A DNA stretch of 58,092 nucleotides, taken from the NCBI GenBank assembly GCA_027450145.1, contig DAIDKH010000021.1, forward strand, positions 1 to 58,092. Reading direction: 5' to 3'. A program made the position numbers and the translations under genes. Below are positions 8,436 to 17,200 of the stretch, one piece after another. How positions within the stretch are numbered: position 1 is the stretch's first letter; the number at the start of each line of letters is the position of its first letter. This DNA comes from Chthonomonadaceae bacterium (GTDB lineage Bacteria > Armatimonadota > Chthonomonadetes > Chthonomonadales > Chthonomonadaceae). The notes under the pieces are model-generated. The model saw only the letters and a program-made list of their open reading frames with translations. It did not search any database and was not told where the DNA came from.

Positions 8436-9251
8436 TTGAACGTAACGGTAAAGTCGGCGCAAGTCGCCTATTTCAAACAGCATGGGTACCTCGCATTACC
8501 GCTTTTTTGGACAGCCAACGAGATTATGGCGATGCGGCATGAACTTGTCCGCTTGCAACTGGCAGGTCTGCTCACCAACGTTGCCACTAGCGGCGATGGT
8601 ATTACAGCGTCTCCCACCCATCAAAACTTGCAACTCTGCCCTATGAGCCCACATAGCGGGCTGTTTCGTGCAATGCCATTTGCACCAAAGGTTGTAAACC
8701 TGGTGCGTGCTCTCATCGGCGATCCTGCAGTATTGCACCTTGATCAAGTATTTCTAAAACCTGGGCGTACCGGTACGGCAACGAACTGGCACCAGGACAA
8801 CGCTTATTTCCACATCGACGATCCATTGAAGGGGATTGCGATTTGGACCGCAGTACATGACGCTGATCTTGCCAATGGAACCATTCATGTGATACCGGAT
8901 GCGTTCCGTGAGCAGCTTGAGCATTCCAGAGACCCAGACAGCAATCACCACATTCGGTGCTATCCCGATGAGGAAAAGGCGCTACCGCTAGTACTTCCTG
9001 CAGGAGGAATCGCCGTCTTTTGCTATGGCACGCCGCATCGCACCGGCCCAAATATTACAGATAAGGACAGGGCGGGTGTTGCACTGCACTTCTATAACGG
9101 TGATTGCACGGTCTCAGGAGGGTTTTCTGGGGATAATCCGCTTTACGTTTCTGGACCATACGCCGACAATGGGACGGCGCGCTTTGGCGTGGATCTTGCC
9201 TCGGATTGGGAGGTGCAGGTTCTGGACTCCTGCTTGAACGACCCAAATTAA
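8436..9251 (+). CDS. Phytanoyl-CoA dioxygenase (PhyH) family protein 1
   Basis: 271 residues. An Fe(II)/2-oxoglutarate-dependent oxygenase of the PhyH family, which hydroxylates small organic substrates using a double-stranded beta-helix fold. The iron-binding facial triad is visible: His119 and Asp121 in NWHQDNAYF, and His201 in GTPHRTGPN, with a later Arg (KDRAGVALHF) likely to bind 2-oxoglutarate. The N-terminus (YFKQHGYLALPLFW) is the usual PhyH opening. The start is a TTG at 8436 with AGGAG 8 bases upstream. It is followed after 46 bases by a second PhyH gene and then a Dabb gene, forming a likely three-gene unit. The substrate is unknown. Relatives act on secondary metabolites, sugars or compatible solutes. 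Confidence 0.88.
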   Translation: MNVTVKSAQVAYFKQHGYLALPLFWTANEIMAMRHELVRLQLAGLLTNVATSGDGITASPTHQNLQLCPMSPHSGLFRAMPFAPKVVNLVRALIGDPAVLHLDQVFLKPGRTGTATNWHQDNAYFHIDDPLKGIAIWTAVHDADLANGTIHVIPDAFREQLEHSRDPDSNHHIRCYPDEEKALPLVLPAGGIAVFCYGTPHRTGPNITDKDRAGVALHFYNGDCTVSGGFSGDNPLYVSGPYADNGTARFGVDLASDWEVQVLDSCLNDPN

Positions 9252-9297
9252 TGGTGGTACTCATCAGAATTGGACGTGTGAAAGAGGATAGGGCACG

Positions 9298-10065
9298 ATG
9301 AACAGTATAGTTGCGCTACATGCTCTTGGCGTTCGTAAAGACACGCTGACGGCAGAACAGAAGAGCCATCTTGATACGCAGGGATACCTTCATATCAAAG
9401 CAGTGCTTACGACAGACGAGGTGCAGGCCCTGCGAGATCGCATCGCAGAGCTTCATGCCGCTGAGGGCGCTGCCGCAGGAACAGAAGTGCACCAGGAAGC
9501 AGGTACCGACAGGCTTAGTGATCTCATTAACAAAGGGTCAATGTTCTGCGTAGTTTTGAGGAAGCGAAAGGTTCTTGCTGCTATCGCCCACGTTCTGTAC
9601 AGCGATATGAAGCTCTCCTCCCTAAACAGTAGAAGCGCGCTACCTGGTTACGGTCTGCAGGCGCTTCATGCAGATTGGGGCAAACTGGAGACGCCGGGCG
9701 ATTACCAGGTGTGCAACTCGATATGGCTGTTGGACGATTTTACACCAGATAATGGAGCTACCCGATTAGTACCCGGCAGTCATCTTCTGGAGACAACCGC
9801 CGCGGAAGCGATGGAGGATCCCCGTCAGCCTCATCCGGATGAGATCCAGCTGTTGGGCAAAGCCGGTGATGTCGTCGTGTTTAACGCGCACGTATGGCAC
9901 GGTGGTACCCTGAATACAACCGATAGTCCCAGGCGCGCAATGCACGGTTATTTTACTCGCAGGCACAGGCCGCAGCAGCTCGACCAGAAGAAGTATATCA
10001 AGCCCGAAACCGCTGCTTCACTGCGACTTGCCGAGTTGGTGTTGCTGGGAGTGGAGGGTGACTGA
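9298..10065 (+). CDS. Phytanoyl-CoA dioxygenase (PhyH) family protein 2
   Basis: 255 residues, divergent from its neighbour but of the same fold. It opens with HLDTQGYLHIKAVLTTDEVQ. The metal triad is His124 and Asp126 in LHADWGKLE, and His201 in VWHGGTLN, with Arg following in SPRRAMHGYFTRR. WLLDDFTPDNGATRLVPGSH is the conserved core strand. An intact triad predicts activity as an Fe(II)/2-oxoglutarate oxygenase. The ATG is preceded by AGAGGATAGGGCACG, with GAGG about 11 bases away. Its position between another PhyH and a Dabb protein suggests a small catabolic or biosynthetic cassette acting on one compound. The substrate cannot be read from the sequence. Confidence 0.87.
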   Translation: MNSIVALHALGVRKDTLTAEQKSHLDTQGYLHIKAVLTTDEVQALRDRIAELHAAEGAAAGTEVHQEAGTDRLSDLINKGSMFCVVLRKRKVLAAIAHVLYSDMKLSSLNSRSALPGYGLQALHADWGKLETPGDYQVCNSIWLLDDFTPDNGATRLVPGSHLLETTAAEAMEDPRQPHPDEIQLLGKAGDVVVFNAHVWHGGTLNTTDSPRRAMHGYFTRRHRPQQLDQKKYIKPETAASLRLAELVLLGVEGD

Positions 10066-10134
10066 TTAATGGGCGCCACTCTGATGAGCCAACGGCAAAT
10101 TGGGCAAATATTCATCTAGGAGTAAATAGGTACC

Positions 10135-10461
10135 ATGGTAACGTATGATACGCCTGGCTTTTTGCATGTCGTCTTCTTTTGGCTGCGCGAGCCAGCGCAG
10201 CCTAATGATGCTTCGGTTCTGGTAGAGGGTTGTAAACAGTATCTTTCTGCTATTCCGTCCGCGTTACGGCTTGAGGCTGGGGTTCCGGCCAACACCCCCC
10301 GCAAGGAAGTTGATAGCAGTTACGGGGTATGCCTGTTAGTAGAGTTTGCCGATGTTGCTGGTCATGACCTATACCAAACTCATCCTGATCACGTTGAATT
10401 TCAGCAAAAGTGTGGGCATTTGTGGTCGCGCGTACAAGTTTACGATACGATTATTTCTTAG
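10135..10461 (+). CDS. Dabb (stress-responsive A/B barrel) family protein
   Basis: 108 residues, the size of a single Dabb domain. It has the signature HVVFFWLRE near the N-terminus, a central VDSSYGVCLLVEFADVAGHDLY and the end HPDHVEFQQKCGHLWSRVQVYDTI. Dabb proteins are dimeric ferredoxin-like alpha/beta barrels. Some are cyclases or hydratases, but most have no known reaction. It follows two PhyH genes by 69 bases and is probably co-transcribed. AGGAG lies about 12 bases before the ATG. Confidence 0.82.
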   Translation: MVTYDTPGFLHVVFFWLREPAQPNDASVLVEGCKQYLSAIPSALRLEAGVPANTPRKEVDSSYGVCLLVEFADVAGHDLYQTHPDHVEFQQKCGHLWSRVQVYDTIIS

Positions 10462-10805
10462 TGCTGCGGGTGGTTCACCGTGGTAATTGCCTTCCTCGCC
10501 AACTTAGATCGTCATCGGTGGGGGCAAACCCGGTAACTCATTGCGGAAAGTACCTTGTTCGGTTATGTGCTGTAACTACCCAGTTTATTTAAATAAATTC
10601 TGTGCTTATTTCTACTAATATTGCTATTAGGGGTGTAGAATATAAGCATAGATACCTGATAATTCATACTGTAGTGCCTCCGCAGTGCTGTGATGCCTGC
10701 TGAGGCATTTGTTTTCAGGTAGTTCGAAAAATTTACTTTGCGTACGGTACAACCGAGAGACCGGATAAGCGGGCAACGCCTTCTGCATAAACGGAAACCA
10801 ACGCT
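10462..10805. other. Intergenic region before the ABC exporter genes
   Basis: AT-rich, no gene. It contains TATAAG-like sequence near 10641 and a small stem ATGCCT/AGGCAT (10693-10698 with 10703-10708) followed by TTTGTTTT. An overlapping alternative pairing of TGCCTC (10675-10680) with GAGGCA (10702-10707) is possible. This looks like a terminator or attenuator ahead of the ABC genes, but the stems are short. Confidence 0.3.
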
Positions 10806-12593
10806 ATGCACAACTTTATTAGATTTTTAAGAGAAGTACGTTCCTACTGGCGGTTACTGCTAATAATTGGATGCCTTACGCTTGTAACTTCTGCAATTAG
10901 TTTGCCTCCGCCGTATCTCATTAAGATCCTTACCGACAGCCTTTCCCCCAAAGCAGTAAGGCTAAATCTGCCAGTGCACCTCCTGCAGATATTCCTTGCA
11001 TTTGTCTTACTTGCAATTGCTGGTGCATTCACTGGTTACTGGCTGACCTACTCCATCACTCTGCTGGGGCAGCGATTTAAAATGGACATGCGTCGTAAGC
11101 TCTACGCGCATATGCAGACACTCTCCCTAGGCTTTTTTGAAAAGAGTAAGACCGGTAAGCTCATGAGCAACATCACGAATGATGTGGCTACACTAGACCA
11201 ACTCATAAGCGGCAGCTTCGTAAACGTACTACAAGATAGCGTGACGTTAGCAGCCGTTTTGGTTATCCTTTTTCGCCTAGACTGGAAGCTCGCGCTGGTA
11301 GCTTTGGCAGTCTATCCAATTTACGTTGCCAATTATCTCGTTTTTATAGGCCGCATTAAACAGACGAGCGCCGATGTACGCGAACAGCGCGAGCAGATTT
11401 ACGGGGACCTTCAGGAGAAGCTCTCTGGGGTGCAGGTTGTGAAATCCTATGCTAGAGAGCGGTATGAGGTTCTGCAGTTCACTGGTGAGACCCGCAGTCT
11501 GTTGGGCCTCAACGTTCGTGCGACCATGTTGAGTACCGCCCTTTGGACACTGGCCGAATTTATAGGCGCGCTGGGTACTGCCCTACTGTTGTGGTACGGG
11601 GGCAAGCAGGTCATGACAGGAAGGGTTTCGGCCGGAACGCTCATGGCATTTTACGGCTACATTGGTGGCTACCTGTATGCGCCCACACTTCGCATGATTC
11701 AGCTTAATGATGTAATCGCGCGCACCAACGCCGCGTTATGGCGAATCTTCCTTACTCTGGATACAAAACCCACGGTTACTGACAAAGCGGAGGCCATTAC
11801 TCTGCCGACAATCCGCGGCGCAGTGCGGTACAACAACGTCTGGTTTGAGTATCAGCAGGGCCAGCCCGTTCTTAAGGGGATAAACCTTGAAGTTGAGGCC
11901 GGGCAGATGATAGCGCTTGTTGGACAATCCGGTTCCGGCAAGACGACCACAGTCAACCTCTTGCAGCGCCACTACGACGTAACAGAAGGCTCAATCACCA
12001 TTGATGGTCACGATCTGCGCGATATCCAGCTATCGTCCTTGCGGGGTCAGGTGGGCGTGGTTATTCAGGAGACCATGCTGTTCAACACTACTATTTTGGA
12101 AAACCTGCGCTACGGAAGATTGAACGCTACGGATGATGAGGTAAAAGAAGCAGCGCGAATCGCTAACATTGCTCACGTGATTGAAGGGATGCCCAGGGGC
12201 TACGAAACACGATTGGGCGAGGATGGCGTGAAGCTTAGTGGGGGAGAGAAGCAGAGAATTGCGATCGCGCGTGCCGTTTTGGCCGATCCTCGCATCCTGA
12301 TACTTGACGAGGCAACTTCTGCACTCGACTCCGAAACTGAAGCGCTTATTCAGGAGGCGCTCGACCGGCTTATGCAGGGCCGCACATCATTTGTTATTGC
12401 ACACCGACTTTCAACGATAGTGAAAGCGGACAGGATTGTGGTGATGGAGAGCGGCAACATTCGTGAATCCGGAAGCCATGCGGAGCTGCTGGCCGCAGGC
12501 GGTGTTTACGCAGGGCTGTACTTGCAGCAATTTAAGGTTGCGTTGGAAGGTCACGACGATGCTGCCTCCGAATTACCGGCGCCGGCAGTCTAA
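10806..12593 (+). CDS. ABC exporter half-transporter, catalytically canonical subunit
   Basis: 595 residues: a six-helix type IV exporter membrane domain (about 1-320) fused to an ATPase domain (about 335-580). Motifs visible are Walker A GQSGSGKTT (373-381), Q-loop VVIQETMLF, signature LSGGEKQR (from 477), Walker B ILILDEATSALD with catalytic Glu502, and the H-loop AHRLST. It belongs to the MsbA/lipid-drug exporter group and would sit in the inner membrane. The next gene, 36 bases downstream, is a paralogous half-transporter with a defective catalytic residue, so the two very likely form a heterodimer. Its substrate (lipid, peptide or drug) cannot be told. The ribosome-binding site is weak. 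Confidence 0.93.
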   Translation: MHNFIRFLREVRSYWRLLLIIGCLTLVTSAISLPPPYLIKILTDSLSPKAVRLNLPVHLLQIFLAFVLLAIAGAFTGYWLTYSITLLGQRFKMDMRRKLYAHMQTLSLGFFEKSKTGKLMSNITNDVATLDQLISGSFVNVLQDSVTLAAVLVILFRLDWKLALVALAVYPIYVANYLVFIGRIKQTSADVREQREQIYGDLQEKLSGVQVVKSYARERYEVLQFTGETRSLLGLNVRATMLSTALWTLAEFIGALGTALLLWYGGKQVMTGRVSAGTLMAFYGYIGGYLYAPTLRMIQLNDVIARTNAALWRIFLTLDTKPTVTDKAEAITLPTIRGAVRYNNVWFEYQQGQPVLKGINLEVEAGQMIALVGQSGSGKTTTVNLLQRHYDVTEGSITIDGHDLRDIQLSSLRGQVGVVIQETMLFNTTILENLRYGRLNATDDEVKEAARIANIAHVIEGMPRGYETRLGEDGVKLSGGEKQRIAIARAVLADPRILILDEATSALDSETEALIQEALDRLMQGRTSFVIAHRLSTIVKADRIVVMESGNIRESGSHAELLAAGGVYAGLYLQQFKVALEGHDDAASELPAPAV

Positions 12594-12629
12594 ACAGCTC
12601 GCCTTTCTACCGCAGGAGATACGATTGCA

Positions 12630-14384
12630 ATGGGACAGTTTCCCAGATTAATCAGCTATTTAAAACCTTATCGCAAACGCGTAATTCTAGCAGTCATATT
12701 GCTGTTGTGCATTACTTTTACACCCATTGTAATGCCAAAGCTTATTGGCTACACCATTGATCGCGTACTTCCGCAACACAACTACCGTGCACTGGATTGG
12801 GTATTCTGGGGCATTGTTGGTCTGTACGCTTTCCGAGGAATCGTATCATTCTGGTTAAACTTTACAATTGGATGGTTAGGGCAGAGAATTGTTTTCGACC
12901 TCCGTTTTCAGTCTTACCGGCACTTAAACAGGCTTTCACTTGCATATTACGACAGTCGGCAAACCGGCAAAATCATGGCGCGCCTCATGGGTGATATAGA
13001 TTTTATTCAACAGATGATCTCCGGTGGGTTTGTTACGTTTATGGCAGATATGTTCAGTGTTATTGCCATTCTCATCGTTCTATTCATGATGCAATGGAAG
13101 CTCGCGCTGGTGGCCGTGGCAGGTATTCCATTTTACGTTATCAATTTCAAGTTGTTCATACGTCACATCCGTCCGTTGGGCATTGAGCTGCGTGATCGGT
13201 GGGACGCCATGCTTGGCGTGCTGCAGGAGAAGCTTGCGGGCATCGCCGTCGTCAAGGCATTTGCGCGTGAGGAATATGAAACGGAGCGGTTTGTAGACAC
13301 CATTCGCGATAACTTCACCATTGGCATGAAACAGATGCGGCTAAACCGTAAGCTGGGCGCAAATGCGCAGGTTATCAGGGCTATCTTCACTGGGATTATT
13401 CTGTGGTACGGCGGCGTCATCATACTGCACCACCATATGCTAATCGGCCAGCTGCTTGCCTTCAACGCTCTGGTCGCTCAGTTGTATGATCCCGCGGTGC
13501 GCATCGTCGATTTCAACGTGACTGTTCAATGGACCGTGGCGGCAATGGAGAGGGTGTTTGAAACTCTCGATACACTACCAGAGATAGTGGATGCGGAAGA
13601 AGCGATTACGATGCGTGATATGAAGGGCGCTGTGGAGTTTGATCATGTTACATTCGCTTATGAAAAGGGCAATCCAGTTCTACACGATGTCTCATTAAAG
13701 GTGAATCCGGGCGAAATGATTGCCATAGTAGGACCTAGCGGCTCGGGCAAAACAACGTTCGTTAACCTCATTGCACGGTTTTACGAAGTAACCAATGGAT
13801 GTGTGAAGGTTGACGATGTCGATTTGCGGCGGCTACGACTCGAGTCCATTCGACGACAGATCAGCATCGTTAGCCAGGAGAGCCTTTTGTTCTCGGTTTC
13901 ATTGCGCGAGAATATTAAATATGGCTTTCATGACGCTACGGATCTACAGATCATCCAGGCCGCCCAGCACGGCGACATGCACGAGTTTATCATGGCGCTT
14001 CCATTGAGCTACGACACAAAAATCGGCGAGGAGGGCATCAAACTCTCAGTCGGCCAGAAGCAGCGTATGTCAATTGCACGTGCAGCCATTACTGACCCAA
14101 AGATTCTGATCCTTGATGACGCTACATCTGCACTCGACAGCAAAACAGAGGCGAATGTGCAGGCCGCGCTCGAGCGCCTAATGAAGGGCAGAACAAGTTT
14201 TGTGATTGCCCACAGGTTGTCTACCATTGTGATGGCAGATAGAATCGTGGTAATGAGCGAAGGGCGGATTGTGGATGTAGGCACGCATCAGGAGCTGGTA
14301 GCTCGGCCCGGAGTGTATCAGACATTATACAATGAGCAGTTTCGATCGGCTCAGGAGAGTAACCTGGAAGCGTTGCTGGCGTAG
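12630..14384 (+). CDS. ABC exporter half-transporter, degenerate-site subunit
   Basis: 584 residues with the same layout: membrane domain about 1-320, ATPase about 335-575. Walker A is GPSGSGKTT (368-376) and the Q-loop is IVSQESLLF. The signature is LSVGQKQR (from 472) instead of LSGGQ. Walker B reads ILILDDATSALD, with Asp497 where the catalytic Glu should be. The H-loop AHRLST is kept. In heterodimeric exporters such as TM287/288, BmrCD and LmrCD, one ATP site carries this Glu-to-Asp change and is slow or inactive. With the preceding gene, this matches that class. GGAG lies about 12 bases before the ATG. The gene ends 12 bases from the convergent stop of the next gene. Confidence 0.93.
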   Translation: MGQFPRLISYLKPYRKRVILAVILLLCITFTPIVMPKLIGYTIDRVLPQHNYRALDWVFWGIVGLYAFRGIVSFWLNFTIGWLGQRIVFDLRFQSYRHLNRLSLAYYDSRQTGKIMARLMGDIDFIQQMISGGFVTFMADMFSVIAILIVLFMMQWKLALVAVAGIPFYVINFKLFIRHIRPLGIELRDRWDAMLGVLQEKLAGIAVVKAFAREEYETERFVDTIRDNFTIGMKQMRLNRKLGANAQVIRAIFTGIILWYGGVIILHHHMLIGQLLAFNALVAQLYDPAVRIVDFNVTVQWTVAAMERVFETLDTLPEIVDAEEAITMRDMKGAVEFDHVTFAYEKGNPVLHDVSLKVNPGEMIAIVGPSGSGKTTFVNLIARFYEVTNGCVKVDDVDLRRLRLESIRRQISIVSQESLLFSVSLRENIKYGFHDATDLQIIQAAQHGDMHEFIMALPLSYDTKIGEEGIKLSVGQKQRMSIARAAITDPKILILDDATSALDSKTEANVQAALERLMKGRTSFVIAHRLSTIVMADRIVVMSEGRIVDVGTHQELVARPGVYQTLYNEQFRSAQESNLEALLA

Positions 14385-14396
14385 TCGGCCGACCGT

Positions 14397-15266
14397 TCAG
14401 TGTTGTTCTTTATCTGGCCGAAGCAGCGCATCATCCGTAGGTGAATGGCTAGAGCCGGCAGGATGCAGCAGTTCATCGGTTGGAGATTGCGAGGGGCGCA
14501 ATAGAGCCTTACCCAGGCGCAGATGGTCGAGATGTTTTCGTAACTGCGGTAGCGCCGCTATTGCCGCTTCTCTCAGCTCGGCGTACTTTTTGCTGCGTGA
14601 CTCTGCCAACCGCTCCAGTAAACCCAGTGACCTATGGTCACCTACCTTACCAAGCGCTGTCACCACAGCAATGCCCAGCTCCTTTTCGCCCTTCTTCAAG
14701 GCGAGTGTAGTCAATATCTGGTTAAGCTGGCTGATGTGGGATGGTAGAAGGGTCTCTCGGTCCTCGGGCCGAACACGTGGCAACAGACGAATAAGAGCCT
14801 GACCAGCCGCCTGACGGTCTCGCTCCAACAGTTCTGTGACGGGCCCCAGAACTCGAATGTCGTCGAAGCGTGCAACTACATCGAGTACACGATTTCGCTT
14901 GCGCACCAGGCTTGCCAGTTTTAGCGGCAACATCACAAGGGCAGCTAGGTATAGAGACCAGATACCTACCATTGTAGTTGTGGAAATTGGATCTACTCCT
15001 GTCGTGTAGGTGTATAATGCGCAGAACACATTTAATGCAGTCAGCATAATACCGCCGTTTATAAGTGCAAAACTCGTGATTCTCTCCATGCGCCGTAATC
15101 GGGTGGAAATACTACGCATATGCTCAATAGCAGCATCGAGAGCCGGCGGACCAGCATGTATAAGCCGTTCTGCGCTCACGTCGGCATTTTCGGTTCCGCG
15201 GTCAATATGGTGCAGAGATTTGCGGATTAGCTCAGGATCCGTTGGCGTTTGATGAAGACTTTGCAT
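14397..15266 (-). CDS. Two-helix membrane protein with HEAT-like repeats, unknown function
   Basis: 289 residues, not recognised. The N-terminal ~70 residues are helical and soluble-looking. Two hydrophobic segments follow (ALINGGIMLTALNVFCALY and MVGIWSLYLAALVMLPLKLA). The next ~130 residues are alpha-helical with HEAT/Armadillo-like features: AVVTALGKVGDHRSLGLLERLAES, then LREAAIAALPQLRKHLDHL. The extreme C-terminus carries a short duplication (LLRPSQSPTDELLHP, then SHSPTDDALLRPD). The protein is probably a membrane-bound scaffold. It is convergent with the ABC exporter genes and has no operon partner. GGAAAG lies about 11 bases before the ATG. Confidence 0.65.
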   Translation of the reverse strand: MQSLHQTPTDPELIRKSLHHIDRGTENADVSAERLIHAGPPALDAAIEHMRSISTRLRRMERITSFALINGGIMLTALNVFCALYTYTTGVDPISTTTMVGIWSLYLAALVMLPLKLASLVRKRNRVLDVVARFDDIRVLGPVTELLERDRQAAGQALIRLLPRVRPEDRETLLPSHISQLNQILTTLALKKGEKELGIAVVTALGKVGDHRSLGLLERLAESRSKKYAELREAAIAALPQLRKHLDHLRLGKALLRPSQSPTDELLHPAGSSHSPTDDALLRPDKEQH

Positions 15267-15668
15267 ACATGTTTCTTTCCGCGTTTCATTGCAATTCGAC
15301 GTGCGAGCGCAAACAATTCAAGCCCCTACAACTACGACCTAGCTCTGGCAAGTTCAGCATAAAACACGACGTACCGTAGGCATTATAACCCAGCATACAG
15401 TGGTCGGCCACACACTACAATACACCCCCACTGCATTAACGCGAAAAGATGTCTACTTCAAAAGGAATTGGCAGTTACGGGGGTGAAGGTTATAGCGCTT
15501 ATTGGCGCGTGCGACGCCTGTTTGTCGGTCAGCTTGAAAATGGGTAACCTATGCTACACGGTTACATTACGTCGTCGAAATGAACCGGTCCGATGATTGT
15601 ACCGGTACACAGTGCATGATGCGATAGTACACTATACGTTTAGCAATCATTCAAGGGAGTTAATATTG
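15267..15668. other. Divergent intergenic region
   Basis: This separates the minus-strand HEAT-like gene from the plus-strand oxidoreductase. No gene, repeat or RNA element is evident. Upstream codons in frame with the oxidoreductase (from 15597) do not look coding. Confidence 0.3.
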
Positions 15669-16760
15669 ATGACGAGAAATTTTACATTCGGAATCGTGGG
15701 ATGTGGAGTGATAGCGCCCACACATGCCGGCGCGATCAAGCAGATACCTGGCGCATCTGTCATTGGGGCAGCTGATGTTGTTAGAGATAGAGCCGTTGAA
15801 TTTGCTCGCAAATTCGATATTTCAAGTGCATATGGATCGGTGGAAGAGTTGTTAAACGATTGTCCTTGTGATGCTGTATGTGTATGCACCCCCAGCGGTT
15901 TGCATGCAGACGTTGCTGTAAAGGCAATGCGCGCAGGTAAGCACGTTGTGATTGAAAAGCCCATGGATGTTACGACCGAAGCCTGTGACCGACTAATTAG
16001 AACCGCGAAAGAGACTGGGCGCAAACTAACGGTAATCAGCCAGCATCGGTTTGATCTCGGTACGAGGGTGGCGAAGCAGGCTATTGATAGCGGAAAGCTG
16101 GGTCGCATTGTGCTCGCCGACGCCTCCGTGAGATGGTACCGAACCCAGGAGTACTACGACTCGGGCGATTGGCGGGGAACCTGGGCGCTGGATGGAGGCG
16201 GTGCACTTATGAACCAGGGCGTTCATACTGTGGATCTTCTCCAGTGGCTCGCTGGCGATGTCTCGAGCATCACTGCACATACGAGTACGGCTACGCACGA
16301 ACGAATTGAGACAGAAGATATTGCAGTAGCGTTGTTGAAATTCGCAAATGGCGCATTAGGGTCCATTACGGCAACCACATCCGCGTATCCAGGATTTCCT
16401 GTCCGAATCGATATTTATGGAACGGAAGGAAGTTTAATATTAGAAGGTGATAGATTGCGGGAGATGCGCCTTAAGAACGGCGAGATCTATGAAGGAGAAC
16501 GTGCAGCGGCACACGCGCTTTCTGTGGCACAAGGTGGTACCAAGTCGGTTGAGGAGGAGGCTGTGCACGCAACTGGAGCCGCGTCGGATCCTGGTGCACT
16601 GTGGGGCGACTCTCATCGCGATCAGATTGTGGACTTTATCGCCGCTGTCAACGACGATCGCGCACCACTTATTGATGGCGAGGCTGCCCGAAAGCCGGTA
16701 GCGATTATTAAGGCAGTCTATTTATCCTCCAAAACAGGATCCTCAGTCTCGATCTCATAA
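15669..16760 (+). CDS. Gfo/Idh/MocA family NAD(P)-dependent oxidoreductase
   Basis: 363 residues. The N-terminal Rossmann domain has FGIVGCGVIAPTH (GxGxxx nucleotide-binding loop) and the family-defining EKP motif in HVVIEKPMDV. The C-terminal domain carries GGGALMNQGVHTVDLLQWL, whose Asp/His motif (G-x-H-x-x-D) is catalytic in sugar dehydrogenases. The family oxidises or reduces sugars and inositols, or deoxygenates them. The specific substrate is unknown. The ATG at 15669 is chosen because AAGGGAG lies 9 bases upstream and the protein then starts directly with the first Rossmann strand. Longer frames from 15597 lack support. It stands alone, with no transporter or isomerase next to it. Confidence 0.92.
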   Translation: MTRNFTFGIVGCGVIAPTHAGAIKQIPGASVIGAADVVRDRAVEFARKFDISSAYGSVEELLNDCPCDAVCVCTPSGLHADVAVKAMRAGKHVVIEKPMDVTTEACDRLIRTAKETGRKLTVISQHRFDLGTRVAKQAIDSGKLGRIVLADASVRWYRTQEYYDSGDWRGTWALDGGGALMNQGVHTVDLLQWLAGDVSSITAHTSTATHERIETEDIAVALLKFANGALGSITATTSAYPGFPVRIDIYGTEGSLILEGDRLREMRLKNGEIYEGERAAAHALSVAQGGTKSVEEEAVHATGAASDPGALWGDSHRDQIVDFIAAVNDDRAPLIDGEAARKPVAIIKAVYLSSKTGSSVSIS

Positions 16761-17200
16761 GGCTGGGAGTTCATATAGCACGAGAGACGGCCGCTGGGTA
16801 TCGGCACTAGACCAGATGGTTTTCACGTTTGCATGCCAAGACAATTGTTGCGTGAACATAGGCTAGCATGGTCATCGTTATTGCACGCTTTGGCACGATT
16901 AATGCACGCAAATATTTGTTGATTTTGGCGCAAGAGCGTTCAGCTCTCGTGCTGCACAAAATGTTATGTTCTACAATTACAAGACAACTGAGAGTAAGTA
17001 AATTCTGCATGCCTCTAGGAACCACGATCGGAAATTGAGGGTGTATTACTTAGGCGAAGCGTATGTAGATATTTGTTGACACATTCCGTTATTCGAGCGT
17101 TACGGGAGATTTTGACCCTATCAGATATCTAAAAGCTGTTTGTTGAAGATGCATTGATGTACTGCAAAATAACTGCACTGGTTGAAAGGGAGAAATCTAA
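16761..17200. other. Intergenic region before GloVer gene 1
   Basis: AT-rich, no supported gene. TTGACA at 17076-17081 could be a -35 box, but I see no matching -10 at normal spacing. A 72-codon minus-strand frame (16807-17025) lacks any feature of a real gene. Confidence 0.3.

Noticed and set aside
16807-17025. 72-codon minus-strand frame before GloVer gene 1
   Set aside because: No start signal and no domain; AT-rich intergenic DNA.
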